This document shows, one piece after another, positions 27,184 through 38,219 of a stretch of DNA of 64,000 nt (position 1 is its first letter; each line of letters begins with the position of its first letter). A program made the position numbers and the translations under genes. The stretch comes from Tritrichomonas musculus (lineage: Eukaryota; Parabasalia; Tritrichomonadida; Tritrichomonadidae). The notes under the pieces are model-generated. The model ran no database searches, was not told where the DNA came from, and saw only the letters and a program-made list of their open reading frames with translations. The stretch spans positions 62,001 through 126,000 of the forward strand of contig JAPFFF010000022.1 of assembly GCA_039105265.1 (NCBI GenBank), written 5' to 3'.

Positions 27184-30100
27184 ATGGACGAGACGACAAC
27201 AAAATTCATTGGAGACATACAATTTAAGGTAGGAGATAAGACTCGTAAAGGAAGTGAATTATTAACGCTGAGTGATTTGGATGGATATACACAAGGAGGA
27301 AGCTGGTTTGAAGAAGTAGAAGGTTATCCTGAATATGAAATCAAAAATGAGAACATAACAGCCTATAAAGATGAATCACTGTCGATGGCTAACTACAACA
27401 TCCTGAAAATTAATATGTCAAATGACATACTAAATAAGATAATAGCTGCTCCTGACGTAACTGTCGTATTCAAGTTCATACTTAGGAAAGAAGTGATATA
27501 CGATTATGAAGGCAATCTAGTGAAAGAATTTACTGCATACGTTGAAAATCATCAAGCAAAAGGTCCGTGTATTACATGTCGTACTGAACTTAAATGTATG
27601 GTCACACATTGGACTACATTCGGCCCTGAGTTCTTTATAGCATTTGATACTAGACTCGGTGTGAATCCATATTCATTATACATGAATGGGGAGCTATCGA
27701 TACAGTACTTACTAAAGCAAGACTCGATGGTTGCGAAGAAGCCAGTAGTCAAGTGTGATGTAATAGATGCTCGTAATGCTCTTCAGTTGTATGAATCAGA
27801 TGTTCATTACTTTTATAAACCAAGTGTCGTAACTACAGTGAATGTAGACTCTGTTGATTACTACAAGATGATATATCGAATTCCAAATGATTATACAATA
27901 CCCATTAACCTTAATTTTACATTTACTGAACACTGTTTTGGTAATAGATGGAGCCTAATATGGGATGGAACAAAATGGGTTGGAGAGAACATGCAAGGAC
28001 GTAGCAATGGGAAAATAGAGAGCAGTAAGCAATATCTTCGTGCAAACAAAAATAATTATGGAGCAAGTGGATGCTATGTCAGATGCAAACGTAGTGAATG
28101 GAATAAGATGTTGTTGGATGATACTAATGAAAATTTCATGAAAGTGATGTTCGCCAATGGCACTACAAAGTTGTTGTTCAAAGATGGTACAGAGGCAAAT
28201 GGTTCTGCACATAGCATAGAAATAGATAGATGTGATTCAACAGTAGAGATATATACTAAAGAAGGATACGATTATTTACCGCTACAATTACAGATCCAAA
28301 ACAGTAATAAAGAAGAGGTAGAGTCGTTGTTGAACCGTATAGACAAAATTGTTTACGATATGTCACTTGATGGAGCGAGTAACAGGCTTACTTTTAGATG
28401 GGATGAACTACATAAGAACGAACATTATGGGTATGACATAGATTTGATTGCTGAATTAGATAGTATTGAAAAAATTAACTATTATTGGTCCAGCAGTAAC
28501 ATTAACATCGCGACTAGAGATATCGAACTCTATTTACGTCAACAGTACACGGATCCTATAGAAGAAGTTAACTGGGATCCAACAACAAATGCTTTTAAGT
28601 ACATTATTCAACAACAATTTTATGAAATTACTCCAAGACCAGATGCAGCCACAAGTTTGTATACGGACTTCAATATTACTTCTTCGAAGATAATTACAGC
28701 TGATAACATTATGACTATGCGATCAGATCTAAACATGGTTACAAATACTGTTGATGTGGTTTCTTATGACGTGAAAGATATAAATAACAATGTAGAGACA
28801 TTGAACTCAGAGATGGCAGAACAAGCAGCGAAGACAAAATATTTACAAAAAGAAGTGGATAAGGTAGATATGAAAGCTAACATAGGTATTGCTTTAGGTG
28901 CTTTTGGTTGTGTATTAGGTGCTACTGGTATAGGTGTTGCTGGTAAAGCATTATCATTTGCATCTAAAGCAGCACAAACTGGGGATAGGGAATTAATAAA
29001 TACTGTAACCAAGGTGTCTGATGTTGGTACAAATGTTGTAGAAGACATTGCTGGTAAGCTCACTGACGAACTACCTGATATTGGAGCTGATGTATTCTTT
29101 GGGGATATGGTATCTGTTCCAGTTGGTAGAATGATGCGTTCGTTATCTAACAAAGATAAACTAAATAATATTATAGCTTGGTGCGATGAGGAGTATGTAC
29201 CTGTTAATGAAATAAACTTTACTGATGAACTTGATGATCCGTCCAAAGTAGCCATGACATTAACTTCAACAATGGATATGTGTAAGAGATTCCGTCATAC
29301 GATGAAACCAATGATAAAAACATTAGCGACTACTGTAGAGAAGAGTGTGTCATCAACAGATTTGGTTAGAGATGGCATAATAGATGTTGTTGGTAAATAT
29401 GTCAATGGCGAGGTTCATTTGGAGGCTGAAGATGTTATCACAGATGGAACAATCAAAGCACGATTTTTGGTGCAAAAAGTTAGTGAACACAATGATGTTG
29501 ATTATGAAGAGAATATAGTTACTATTAATATTACTGGTGGAACAATTAATTACCAAGGAACAAATGATTTTCCTAGCTGCACTATGAATGACAAAACATT
29601 TGTTATATCAAACCCAAATAAACATAGGGTTGGTGGAATACAGATAAAAGAAAAAACAGCAAAAAGAAGAATGGAATTTACCACAAATGATTTAGCATAT
29701 ACTTGTGATATAGATGCTTTACATAAGAAGATAGATACATTACATGAGCAGATAGAAAAGAATGATACAGCTCTAGCTACGACTTTAAATGAATTCCCAA
29801 CTGTTGATGAAGTAAATGAAGCATTAAATGAATTAAAAAATAATATGGTTAATATGGATAACCTTTATACAAAAGAGGAAGCGGATGCAAAATATCGAAG
29901 CAAAAATGATTTGAAAGTTGGGAATAAAATTATTCTACCAATAACAAACGGCCCTTATGAACCAGAAGGTCTAAATGATGATTACTATTATACTTCATTC
30001 ATACCATTCCAAGAAGGAGCTCACTTAGTTGGTAAAACAGGCTCAATATTAGATCGTGATTTTGATATTATATTCAGGACAGACAAAACTGAAAATATAC

Positions 30101-30783
30101 ACAATACAATAGCTCATGTGATGGATACAGATGGTTGGTTGTTTTATTGGGAAGAAGCAACAGGCGTACTTTATAATTATGTCGGAACATATCTAGTTCA
30201 AGTTTCTCTTGCTGAATTTGGTGAAGAAGATCAAATAGCATTGAAAAGTGAAAATGATGAACTGAAGACAAAATTAAATACTTATAGTAAATCTCAACAA
30301 GATTTAGCTCATTTAGTTGGTGATAATGTTACTAAAATCGTAACAATGAACAGTCAGATATCAAATTTACAGCGAGAGAACGAATCATTAAAAGCTAGGT
30401 TAGATGCATTAGTGAATAAATTAACACTAATTAAGTACACATTCAGCGTACCGAATAGTAATAGCATTCGTTATCAATTCGAAAAACAACTTGACGCATA
30501 TGATGGAACACTCTATTTGACATATCATGAAAACAAAAATAATGTTACCAGTGAAGAAGAAATCAAAATCAATATATCATTCAATGTTAATAATACTCCT
30601 AAGTATGAATATCAATGCGAACCAAATAAGATCAGGTTAAATAATAATGGATTTCCATTAAGTAGTAGCAATCTCATGATCAATGCAACAACTAATTTCA
30701 TATTAATTAATACGACATTCTTTACATCAAATGGTATCTTAGCTGAAGATAACACTAAGAATGAAATACATTCATTACTGTGA
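27184..30783 (+). CDS. P1 large fibre-like protein, 1199 aa
   Basis: One long open frame. The N-terminal 480 residues are beta-rich and unrecognised. SSKIITADNIMTMRSDLN (about 499-516) is shared with the first P1 fibre gene. Then come a coiled coil, a glycine/alanine hydrophobic stretch (IGIALGAFGCVLGATGIGVAG, about 562-582), further coiled coils (about 855-875 and 1020-1080) and a beta-rich C-terminal domain. No signal peptide. A T-rich motif (TTATTTTTTTGG) lies 10 bp before the ATG. The gene starts 28 bp after its paralogue. Likely a virion fibre or attachment protein (inference). Confidence 0.6.
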   Translation: MDETTTKFIGDIQFKVGDKTRKGSELLTLSDLDGYTQGGSWFEEVEGYPEYEIKNENITAYKDESLSMANYNILKINMSNDILNKIIAAPDVTVVFKFILRKEVIYDYEGNLVKEFTAYVENHQAKGPCITCRTELKCMVTHWTTFGPEFFIAFDTRLGVNPYSLYMNGELSIQYLLKQDSMVAKKPVVKCDVIDARNALQLYESDVHYFYKPSVVTTVNVDSVDYYKMIYRIPNDYTIPINLNFTFTEHCFGNRWSLIWDGTKWVGENMQGRSNGKIESSKQYLRANKNNYGASGCYVRCKRSEWNKMLLDDTNENFMKVMFANGTTKLLFKDGTEANGSAHSIEIDRCDSTVEIYTKEGYDYLPLQLQIQNSNKEEVESLLNRIDKIVYDMSLDGASNRLTFRWDELHKNEHYGYDIDLIAELDSIEKINYYWSSSNINIATRDIELYLRQQYTDPIEEVNWDPTTNAFKYIIQQQFYEITPRPDAATSLYTDFNITSSKIITADNIMTMRSDLNMVTNTVDVVSYDVKDINNNVETLNSEMAEQAAKTKYLQKEVDKVDMKANIGIALGAFGCVLGATGIGVAGKALSFASKAAQTGDRELINTVTKVSDVGTNVVEDIAGKLTDELPDIGADVFFGDMVSVPVGRMMRSLSNKDKLNNIIAWCDEEYVPVNEINFTDELDDPSKVAMTLTSTMDMCKRFRHTMKPMIKTLATTVEKSVSSTDLVRDGIIDVVGKYVNGEVHLEAEDVITDGTIKARFLVQKVSEHNDVDYEENIVTINITGGTINYQGTNDFPSCTMNDKTFVISNPNKHRVGGIQIKEKTAKRRMEFTTNDLAYTCDIDALHKKIDTLHEQIEKNDTALATTLNEFPTVDEVNEALNELKNNMVNMDNLYTKEEADAKYRSKNDLKVGNKIILPITNGPYEPEGLNDDYYYTSFIPFQEGAHLVGKTGSILDRDFDIIFRTDKTENIHNTIAHVMDTDGWLFYWEEATGVLYNYVGTYLVQVSLAEFGEEDQIALKSENDELKTKLNTYSKSQQDLAHLVGDNVTKIVTMNSQISNLQRENESLKARLDALVNKLTLIKYTFSVPNSNSIRYQFEKQLDAYDGTLYLTYHENKNNVTSEEEIKINISFNVNNTPKYEYQCEPNKIRLNNNGFPLSSSNLMINATTNFILINTTFFTSNGILAEDNTKNEIHSLL

Positions 30784-30870
30784 AATACAAAAAGTTGATA
30801 GATATTTTATCGGGTGTAGAATTCAAAAACCACTCCATACATTGGAAATGACATTGGGAGAATAGTGAAA

Positions 30871-30914
30871 GTAGAGAGTGTGTACTTACGATAGGTTTTC
30901 AGAGGGTATTTGGC
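30871..30914 (+). repeat. 44-bp imperfect direct repeat, copy 1
   Basis: GTGTACTTACGATAGGTTTT and flanking bases recur at 31331-31375 with few differences. The minus strand reads GTAAGT at its centre, a 5-prime splice-site-like string, but no matching acceptor was found. Confidence 0.6.
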
Positions 30915-30937
30915 AAACAAAATAATACTAACACTTT

Positions 30938-31208
30938 TTACTCAAATATCTTATGGTGCTCATCAAAACATCTATATCTTGGTGCATCTCTTTCTCTTTC
31001 CCGATCATAATCATTATTGTATTTCAAAACAGCTGTACACCTAAATTTAGCATATCTAAAACCACTAAATTTGTTTCTTTCGTCCAAAACCTCAATTATA
31101 ACATATCCATTAGAATCACATGTCCTGATGTCTTTAAAGGAATCATAAACTTGTTGGGTTTCACGAGAAGTATAAATAAGATTTCTTAGAGTAAACTGCT
31201 TATAATTG
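30938..31208 (-). CDS. P1 minus-strand fragment, unrecognised
   Basis: An open frame without an ATG encodes about 90 residues including DIRTCDSNGYVIIEVLDERN and FRYAKFRCTAVLKYNNDYDR. The composition is protein-like, with beta-strand patterns. It lies between the repeats at 30871 and 31331 near the P1 right end. Part of a decayed gene; family unknown. Confidence 0.35.
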
Positions 31209-31330
31209 GGTCATAATCTTTAAATCTGATGGTGTGGTCATTTGTATAGTGTTGTATAAAAAATTAATAGAAATATTGAAAAACGACAATGTACTTGAAC
31301 TTGAGGGACGGGGGTGGGAAATTAGCTAAT

Positions 31331-31375
31331 GTAGATAGTGTATACTTACGATAGGTTTTTCAGTAGGTATTTGGC
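31331..31375 (+). repeat. 44-bp imperfect direct repeat, copy 2
   Basis: Second copy of 30871-30914, at the 3-prime end of the minus-strand gene fragments of P1. Confidence 0.6.
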
Positions 31376-31960
31376 CGGAAGCTGAGGCCCAAGCGAAGGC
31401 GTACCTGAGCTTGGTGGCGAAGCGTGTAGGCGGTGGTGAGGTACGAAACACCGCCTGTACTTAACTACTTTTTTCGTATTATTTTCGGTCCATATTTGTG
31501 ATAGAGCCCACAGCGAATTAACACCTATGTGGTAAGCTATTACTTGTGGATTTTGGATAATACGAGCATTTACCGGCATTTGCAACCCAAAACTAGCTTC
31601 ATGGTGGATGCAGATATTTTCTTGGGGGATTGATATATAATCCCGGGTACGTATGTTGGTTCCTCGAGAGAATTCATTTAACATCCATCATGAGGTTGGT
31701 TTTTGCAAAAATATTTTTGGAGTTCAGTTAGAAATCGATTGTATTGATCTCTTCATTGGGGTCAGGAATTGTTCAATAGATGGGATCTCAGGAGGTGAGT
31801 CATTTGCGCTTGATTCAGGAACTGGCTTAGGAGATGATTCAGGAGTTGGCTTAGAAGATGTACATTTATGATTCATACGTTTAATCAAATGCTTGACATC
31901 TTGACACAAATCGGTGATACCATCTAAAATTTTTAACAGAATATCAGTGTCAATTTCCAT
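31346..31960 (-). CDS. P1 right-end gene remnants
   Basis: Two frames on the minus strand. The upstream one starts MEIDTDILLKILDGITDLCQ, has a Pro/Ser-rich repeat (SSKPTPESSPKPVPESS) and is preceded by a TATTTTTATTTT promoter-like run. The downstream one includes QENICIHHEASFGLQMP. The first looks like a genuine small protein with a helical start; the second is weaker. Decayed, about one or two breaks. Confidence 0.35.
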
Positions 31961-32245
31961 TTATGTAAAATAAAAATAGGAATTTCCCTAAATTGAATTT
32001 TGAGAGACCCCTCATGGGTACCCCTTTACCAAAATATGGTAGTTGGTGGGAGGTAAGCATCATAGCCTTCAAATATGGGTCGAAAGTGGCTGTCATAGGT
32101 GAACATCTATATAACATTTCTTCCTAGTTTGGAGTATCATTTGGTGTCAATTCAAAAATAGTCATGTGGCCTTCAAATTTGGGTCAGTAATGTCGGTCAT
32201 GAGTGAAATTCTATCTGACCGTCAAACCGCACAACTATCACTACT
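31961..32245 (-). repeat. P1 right terminal region
   Basis: Non-coding end sequence finishing in CTATCACTACT. Its partner at the other end is not in the window, so the TIR length cannot be measured. It contains two similar stretches (GGCCTTCAAATTTGGGTC-like near 32069-32085 and 32169-32186). Confidence 0.5.
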
Positions 32246-32789
32246 AACGCAATAATATTTATAATTTTTTTATAAAATATTCAAAAATTGATAATAGAAT
32301 TGAAAATATATCTTTTTTATTTTAATAATTGTTCTCCTTAATTAATAGTATGCGTTAAACATTTCGCTTTACAAAATTCATGCTTTAATATAATGTTGTT
32401 ACGTATGATTCCTATCCTGCTCACTTTTCCAATTTGTAACATTATCAAAATATAATTTTTAAATAATCGCATTGTTACAATATTCATTTGAATTTCTGTA
32501 AATAATACTATCATTGCTTGATATCGAATATTTCTTCGTCTTTTATTACGTTAATTTTTCAAAAGAATTATGCAATTTACAAAAAAAATAATTTTTTCAA
32601 AGTTTATAGCATTTTTGATAGATAATTCTGTTATTTCTTTCTTTTCTTTCAATTTTTTAAAGTATTTCTCTTTCCCCAAAAAACAAATAATTATTCTATA
32701 TCAATAATTACCAATTTTTTTTACCAAAAAGTTCATTTATATGTTTAATAAATTAGTATATATTATTTACTTTTTTATTTAAATTTACT
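32246..32789. other. A+T-rich spacer
   Basis: No gene seen. The sequence is low-complexity A/T between the P1 end and the downstream end of the split transposase-like gene. Confidence 0.5.
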
Positions 32790-33263
32790 GATTGGAATCA
32801 TTTTGACATTCACAATCATTTTTGTCTGAACGTAAAATTTTTTGATTATCTTGACGACTTCTAATCCCACAACTTCGACAGCAAGAATGCGAAATATCAC
32901 GAGAATTGAAGGCACAATTGCATTTTTTAACATTGTTTTTATTTATATCAGAAATCTTTTTTAAGAAACCTTTGAATGCGTAAAAACTTTTACTCTTTGA
33001 TAACTTGTATTTTAAATTTTGACAGGTAAATTGAATGTTTCTAAAATCGAATATGCAATATCTTGATTTGAAAAAATTGACTTGCTTCCGTATATTTCTC
33101 CATTTACACTAATATCTCATCCAAATGATGATCTTCTAGAATTCACTAAATTATGAACAATTTCGCTTTCAATTCTTTCCATTAGTTTAATTTTATATTC
33201 ATTCTTGATAAAAACATCAAAAGTGTGTTTGAATTTTGCTTTCAATCGCATGAAACCAAAGTG
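32790..33263 (-). pseudogene. P-element/THAP9-like gene, downstream part
   Basis: Minus-strand continuation of the gene whose upstream part lies at 55524-56933; P3 sits between. Just after the target site it encodes GFMRLKAKFKHTFDVFIK, the usual ..FG.IR-type C-terminal region of P-element-like transposases. It ends in a cysteine-rich tip (CNCAFNSRDISHSCCRSCGI). Frames change along the way and there is at least one stop, so it was probably already decaying. Family assignment is tentative. Confidence 0.4.
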
Positions 33264-33659
33264 AGTAGTAATGATATGTGCGAGGTTAGGGTCTATTAAC
33301 TACTGGCACACCTTGCCCCACCCAACCATGCGGCGCACCTAGCTCAGGTATGCAAAAATCGGGTGTGATACTCATTATAGTTTTTACCGTTGTTTCCATT
33401 ACCGAACATACATAATTTAAATAATTTTCTGAAATTCCCAGCAAACTCCCCCAAAACCCTATCACATCTAAAAGTACAAATTTCTGAATTTTGGGCTATC
33501 TACCTTACATAGAAGATTACAACACTCGCAATAGGCAATCTACAATTTTACATTTTAAATTTTACATGATAAAACACGAAAAACTGACCTTCCTAAGATA
33601 GGTGTACAAACATGAAAACCCTAGAACGATTTTTGCAAAAAATAATATTCACAAATGAT
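33264..33659 (+). repeat. P3 left TIR (396 bp)
   Basis: Inverted match to 55123-55517, with about twenty differences by eye. Its first 11 bases (AGTAGTAATGA) resemble the P2/P5 tip AGTAGTGATAG, while the rest is unrelated, so P3 is a separate but related family. Confidence 0.88.
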
Positions 33660-33762
33660 GTTCAGAGATGAAGCTCAAACATGAAACACAAAACATGAAA
33701 ATCATAATTTTAATATTTTTATTATTTTTATTTTTATTCTTACACAAACATCCAAACTCACA

Positions 33763-36700
33763 ATGACAAAAATAATTCCAACATCAGCATTTGATTTACC
33801 ACAAGAAACATTAACGAAGATTATTACAATTCTGAACACAAAATTACATGCGAACATAAATTTGGATTCAGAAGACAGAGAACAAAATATAACAAACTTA
33901 TGTAAGTATCTTAATGAAAACGCAGCTTTTGATATTCTCTTTGACTCTGAACTTGAAACCGAAGATATAATGCCAGATGAGACTCTTGGCGAAGTTGATA
34001 TCAATAATTATGTTGAAGAAATTCTCAAACAAAGAACAAAACAAATAGAAGAAAACATAGAAATTGCAAAGAAAACTATAAATAGTGTTCTGGAGCAAAT
34101 TAATACTGAACCTGAAAATCAAGAATTATATGAGTATCTAGAGAAAAATGGGAGTAACTTCAAAAGCAAACACAAAGATTTCCTCATCATCAACTTTCCT
34201 TATGATTTCGACAGAGCTGTAGCAGCTTTACAAGAATATGATTATCCAGAAATATTTGTAAAAGAGAGATATGATCATGGTGAGCCTATAGTTACATACT
34301 ACTTCAACGAAATTTCATCTTTGGAAAACATATACGAATCTCTGCACAAAGTTTACAAAGATGAACTAAAACCTTTTAAAATTCACTTTCAGTTATCAGG
34401 TATCTTTGAAACAAGTACCTTTGACTTCGAAACTTATGAAGAAAAATATGATTATGAGGCTAGAGAGATAAGATGGCAGAATTATAAATCTGCAATTCCA
34501 ATAATAGTAAAAGATGAAAGAAACTTGGAAGAATGTAAAATGTATATAGAAACTGTGCTCAACAGCTATGAAACAACTTCATCAAATAACAAACTTACTA
34601 TAGTACACTCAATTTCATTTACAGTTTCAAGAATGAGAAAGGTTACAGGCCATATCAAAAATCTTCCACAAATTTTCAAGAACAACAACAATTATATTAT
34701 TGTAGATGATGAAGATGATAATTTATGTTGGTATAGATTTCTAGCTTGCTGTTTGTACCCAGAACTCACAAACACCAAAAAATATAATATTACAAACAGA
34801 ACTGACAAAGCTAAGAAACTTTTACTCGAAGAACATGGAATAACATACACAACAAAAATACCAAATTATGGAAAAACAATTCTAGCTCAGTTTCAAGGTT
34901 CAACGACAGAAGATATGATGAAATCAGCAGAGAAACATAAAATCAATGTTAACATTTATGAGTACAATAATGATGAACAATATGATTTACAGGAACAATG
35001 GTATTTCAACGAAGAATATCCAACATTTTCTGCACTCTTGTTTGCCAAAGATAGAATTTTACATATAATGTTCATCAAAGATGCTGAGAAACTTACCGCA
35101 ATTCATGTTTGTCCAAAATGCAAGTCTTATGTTCATTATGGTCACAGCAATCTAAAAAGATTTGAAGATCATATCAAACATTGTGATGGAAAGTTCAAAA
35201 AACAATTTGTACCTAACAAAGAAGCTCTACCATACTGCCCGCATATCTTAAACAACACTGTCTATGAATACTGTCTCGCGCATGATCTAGAATGGAAGCC
35301 AAACATATATTATATGACTTATGATTTTGAAACTATGGAGCAAGTTGTAAATGAAGAAGCTGGCAAATCTACTTTTATAAACTCAAAACTCATACCACTC
35401 TCAGTTTCATCATGTGTGAAGTCTGCTTCTGGACTTACAACAAAGAACTTTAGCTTAAGAGATAGCAAAGATTTTATTCCACTTTGGTTAAATTGGTTTT
35501 TTGAAGAATCTTTGTTAATTTACGAAGATAAGCTAAAATATTCCTGTGTGCCAGAGAATATAGATCCAAATATTAATACTATTACTGTATTTGGCTTTAA
35601 TTCTTCTAGGTTTGACAGTAATTTGTTCAAGAAATATTTAAACATGGAACACTGGAGTATAGATTCTACAAGTATTATAGGAACCTTATCATCTTTAAAA
35701 CAATTTATACTCACTTCTTCTAAATATCATACTTCTTTAAGATTTATAGATGCACAAGCTTTTGTGGCAGGAGGAACATTAAAACAATTTGGAGTGGATT
35801 TTGGAGGGCAGGAGAACAGTGTAAAAGGTATATTTCCATACGAGGTTATCAACAATGAGAATTACAATGAAGTTTTGTCGAAAACAGAACCTTTCGCATA
35901 TGAAGATTTCTATAGTTATCTCAATCAAAATAATCCTCTTTCTAAGAAAGATTATGAAGAATATGTGAAAGACAGCAAGAATTACAAAAATAGATGGGAA
36001 TATTTGCTAGCTTACAACGACAATGATGTAGAAATGATGATAAGACCTATAGACAATCTTATCAAAATGAATGCCGAGTATAAAGTAGACATGATTTCAA
36101 ATTTATCTTTGTCAAAATGTTCAGCTTGTATCAAGTACGCTCTAGCTTATAAAAATTTCGATCCGCATGTAGATTACGATATTATCAACAAAGAAAATAC
36201 TTTTAAACCTACTTCAAAATGGTGGAGATATAAATGTGAAAGTTATTTCAAGCAAGATCAGAAGTATAATCAAACTCATGCTACCAAACCAAGAAATTTA
36301 GAAAAGTGTATCTCTGTTGACGACTATGATAAATTTTTAAAGATATACGAGAATTCTTGCTGTCATTTGTGTGGAGAACATTTCACAAAAACAAACAAAC
36401 CTACATTAGATAGAATTAACAATGATATTGGACATGAGCTCGAAAATTGTAAACTTGCGTGTGCCGAGTGTAATAAGCTTCGTAAGAGAGATGATCCCAA
36501 AATAACAAGACTCAGAACACAACTTAAGAAATTTTGCAAATTACATCATCTTCCAACTCTCATAAATGATGAGCAAGAATATTATAGTTTACGAAACAAT
36601 ATTACAGGTGGTCTTTCGAATGTGCAGCACAGATATAATATTAAAGGTGAAACTCATATAAACAAATTTCGTTATGATGCTGTCAACAATAAAGTTATCT

Positions 36701-38112
36701 CGTATGACACTCAGAATATTATGACTCATGTTGTTGGAGTTGATTTTAATAGTCTTTATCCTTCCTCATTTTCTTCTACAAAACATGATTTTAACAAATA
36801 TCATGGCGGCGTTATGTACATGCCAGGTAGCTTCAGATATAGAATAGATGTGAAAGACGCACAAACAAAACAAAAGGCTATAAATATTATTACAAGCAAG
36901 ACAAGATTCCAGCCAAATCCAAAATATTTATTCAAAGCAGAAGTGAAGTTAGTATGTCCAGCAAACAAGATAAATTATTTTATAAATTTCCCTCCTGTCT
37001 TCAGAAATATTAACATCAAAAATAATGAAAATACAATTGGAAGTTATATGTACTCATATCTCCAAAAACACAAACTTGCTTCTTTAGACAAAGAAGAACG
37101 TAAATTAACAATGTTGCTCGATACTTATGGTGAGTATATGACTTTCTCAAATTACTATCTTTGGTTTTTACTTGATCATGGTTTAGTATTAGAAGATGTA
37201 AAGAGTGTTTCTATTTATGAAGCTCACACAGGATTTCATGAATTTGTAACAACTTTCATGAAGAAACGGCAGGATATAATTGCAGGAAAGGTTACAGGAA
37301 ATGAAAAATTTTATAAGATCAGCATGAATGGTAGTTATGGTTACGATGGTATGAATTCTGAAAAGTTTTGTAAAGTAAAGATTTGTGATACTAACAAAGC
37401 TTATCAGTATATAATTTCACAAACGTACATGAATGGTGCTAAATTATCTGATGATCTTTTTATTATACAGCAGCAACCTAGATTCTATCACTGTACAACT
37501 TGCTTGCAAGAGAGTTTCTGGACACTAGATAATAGTAAGTTTTGGTATTTAACTTTCTATTACGATTTCATGAATAGATGTTTGGATATGAACAAACTTC
37601 ATTATATAGAAGGAGACAGTGATTCAGCCTACTTCGCTATATCAGGAAACAAAGATGAACCTCCATCACAGTTATTCAACAACATTATCAAAGATAAAGA
37701 ATTTTATAACAAGCATATTTACAAATTCTTACCAAATCCAAAAATAAATACCGTAGAAGATGAGAAAAAGATTCTTGGGTGTGCTATAGAAAGAATAGGA
37801 GATAACATGATTGCACTTGCACCAAAATGTTACACAATCTGGAATAATGATGAAACTGTAAAAGCTATGAAATTAAAAGGTGTGAGTCTCAAAAAGAATA
37901 AGATTATGTATAAAGATTATGGTAACATCATTACAAACCAAACTATAAAACCAGGAATCAACGTAAATTTACAAATGAAGAACAATACTATGTCTAAAGT
38001 AACTGTAAACAAAAATGCTCTCACAGGACTACATACAAAAATGATAGTACTAGAGAATCAAGCTTGTTTACCTTTCATTACTGGACTCACAGCTAAAGAT
38101 TATTCTTGTTAA
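33763..38112 (+). CDS. P3 protein-primed DNA polymerase B, 1449 aa
   Basis: One open frame with family-B motifs. Exonuclease motifs are YDFETMEQ (about residue 519) and FGFNSSRFDSNLF (about 607). An HNH-like zinc domain, CHLCGEHFTKTNKPTLDRI through CAEC (about 866-905), precedes the polymerase. Polymerase motif A is GVDFNSLYPSSF (about 991), B is KISMNGSYGYDG (about 1184) and C is GDSDSAY (about 1281). The long N-terminal region is shared with P2 and would include the terminal-protein role in protein priming (inference from the family). It starts about 100 bp inside the TIR, preceded by T-rich sequence (TTTTTATTTTTATTC). Confidence 0.9.
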   Translation: MTKIIPTSAFDLPQETLTKIITILNTKLHANINLDSEDREQNITNLCKYLNENAAFDILFDSELETEDIMPDETLGEVDINNYVEEILKQRTKQIEENIEIAKKTINSVLEQINTEPENQELYEYLEKNGSNFKSKHKDFLIINFPYDFDRAVAALQEYDYPEIFVKERYDHGEPIVTYYFNEISSLENIYESLHKVYKDELKPFKIHFQLSGIFETSTFDFETYEEKYDYEAREIRWQNYKSAIPIIVKDERNLEECKMYIETVLNSYETTSSNNKLTIVHSISFTVSRMRKVTGHIKNLPQIFKNNNNYIIVDDEDDNLCWYRFLACCLYPELTNTKKYNITNRTDKAKKLLLEEHGITYTTKIPNYGKTILAQFQGSTTEDMMKSAEKHKINVNIYEYNNDEQYDLQEQWYFNEEYPTFSALLFAKDRILHIMFIKDAEKLTAIHVCPKCKSYVHYGHSNLKRFEDHIKHCDGKFKKQFVPNKEALPYCPHILNNTVYEYCLAHDLEWKPNIYYMTYDFETMEQVVNEEAGKSTFINSKLIPLSVSSCVKSASGLTTKNFSLRDSKDFIPLWLNWFFEESLLIYEDKLKYSCVPENIDPNINTITVFGFNSSRFDSNLFKKYLNMEHWSIDSTSIIGTLSSLKQFILTSSKYHTSLRFIDAQAFVAGGTLKQFGVDFGGQENSVKGIFPYEVINNENYNEVLSKTEPFAYEDFYSYLNQNNPLSKKDYEEYVKDSKNYKNRWEYLLAYNDNDVEMMIRPIDNLIKMNAEYKVDMISNLSLSKCSACIKYALAYKNFDPHVDYDIINKENTFKPTSKWWRYKCESYFKQDQKYNQTHATKPRNLEKCISVDDYDKFLKIYENSCCHLCGEHFTKTNKPTLDRINNDIGHELENCKLACAECNKLRKRDDPKITRLRTQLKKFCKLHHLPTLINDEQEYYSLRNNITGGLSNVQHRYNIKGETHINKFRYDAVNNKVISYDTQNIMTHVVGVDFNSLYPSSFSSTKHDFNKYHGGVMYMPGSFRYRIDVKDAQTKQKAINIITSKTRFQPNPKYLFKAEVKLVCPANKINYFINFPPVFRNINIKNNENTIGSYMYSYLQKHKLASLDKEERKLTMLLDTYGEYMTFSNYYLWFLLDHGLVLEDVKSVSIYEAHTGFHEFVTTFMKKRQDIIAGKVTGNEKFYKISMNGSYGYDGMNSEKFCKVKICDTNKAYQYIISQTYMNGAKLSDDLFIIQQQPRFYHCTTCLQESFWTLDNSKFWYLTFYYDFMNRCLDMNKLHYIEGDSDSAYFAISGNKDEPPSQLFNNIIKDKEFYNKHIYKFLPNPKINTVEDEKKILGCAIERIGDNMIALAPKCYTIWNNDETVKAMKLKGVSLKKNKIMYKDYGNIITNQTIKPGINVNLQMKNNTMSKVTVNKNALTGLHTKMIVLENQACLPFITGLTAKDYSC

Positions 38113-38167
38113 AAACTTTATTCTTATTTTTGTTCACGAAAACAGAAATATAGATGAAATTTTTAGT

Positions 38168-38209
38168 CAAAGGTGATGAGGTTAATTTTAACCCTATTTT
38201 CCCAACCTC
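38168..38209 (+). repeat. 42-bp inverted repeat, left end of cassette
   Basis: Begins CAAAGGTGATGAGGTTAATT and contains the near-palindrome AGGTTAATTTTAACCCT. It is inverted at 39346-39387. The bases AGT flank both outer sides, a possible 3-bp target duplication or chance. Confidence 0.75.
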
Positions 38210-38219
38210 AGACTAGCAT

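Larger units (their letters stand above)
25193..32245 (+). mobile_element. Polinton P1, right part
   Basis: Continues directly from the target duplication after P2. It ends at 32245 with ...CTATCACTACT, the inverted form of the AGTAGTGATAG tip shared by P2 and P5. It carries fibre-type genes and small genes near the right end. The left half, with polymerase, integrase, ATPase and capsid genes, is not in the window. It is clearly broken, with perhaps five or more breaks besides the large left-side loss and the P2 insertion. Confidence 0.65.

Noticed and set aside
28764-29255. 163-codon minus-strand frame inside the large P1 gene
   Set aside because: Composition (Ser/Thr/Ala-rich with hydrophobic runs) is typical of an antisense shadow, and the plus-strand 1199-aa frame explains the region.
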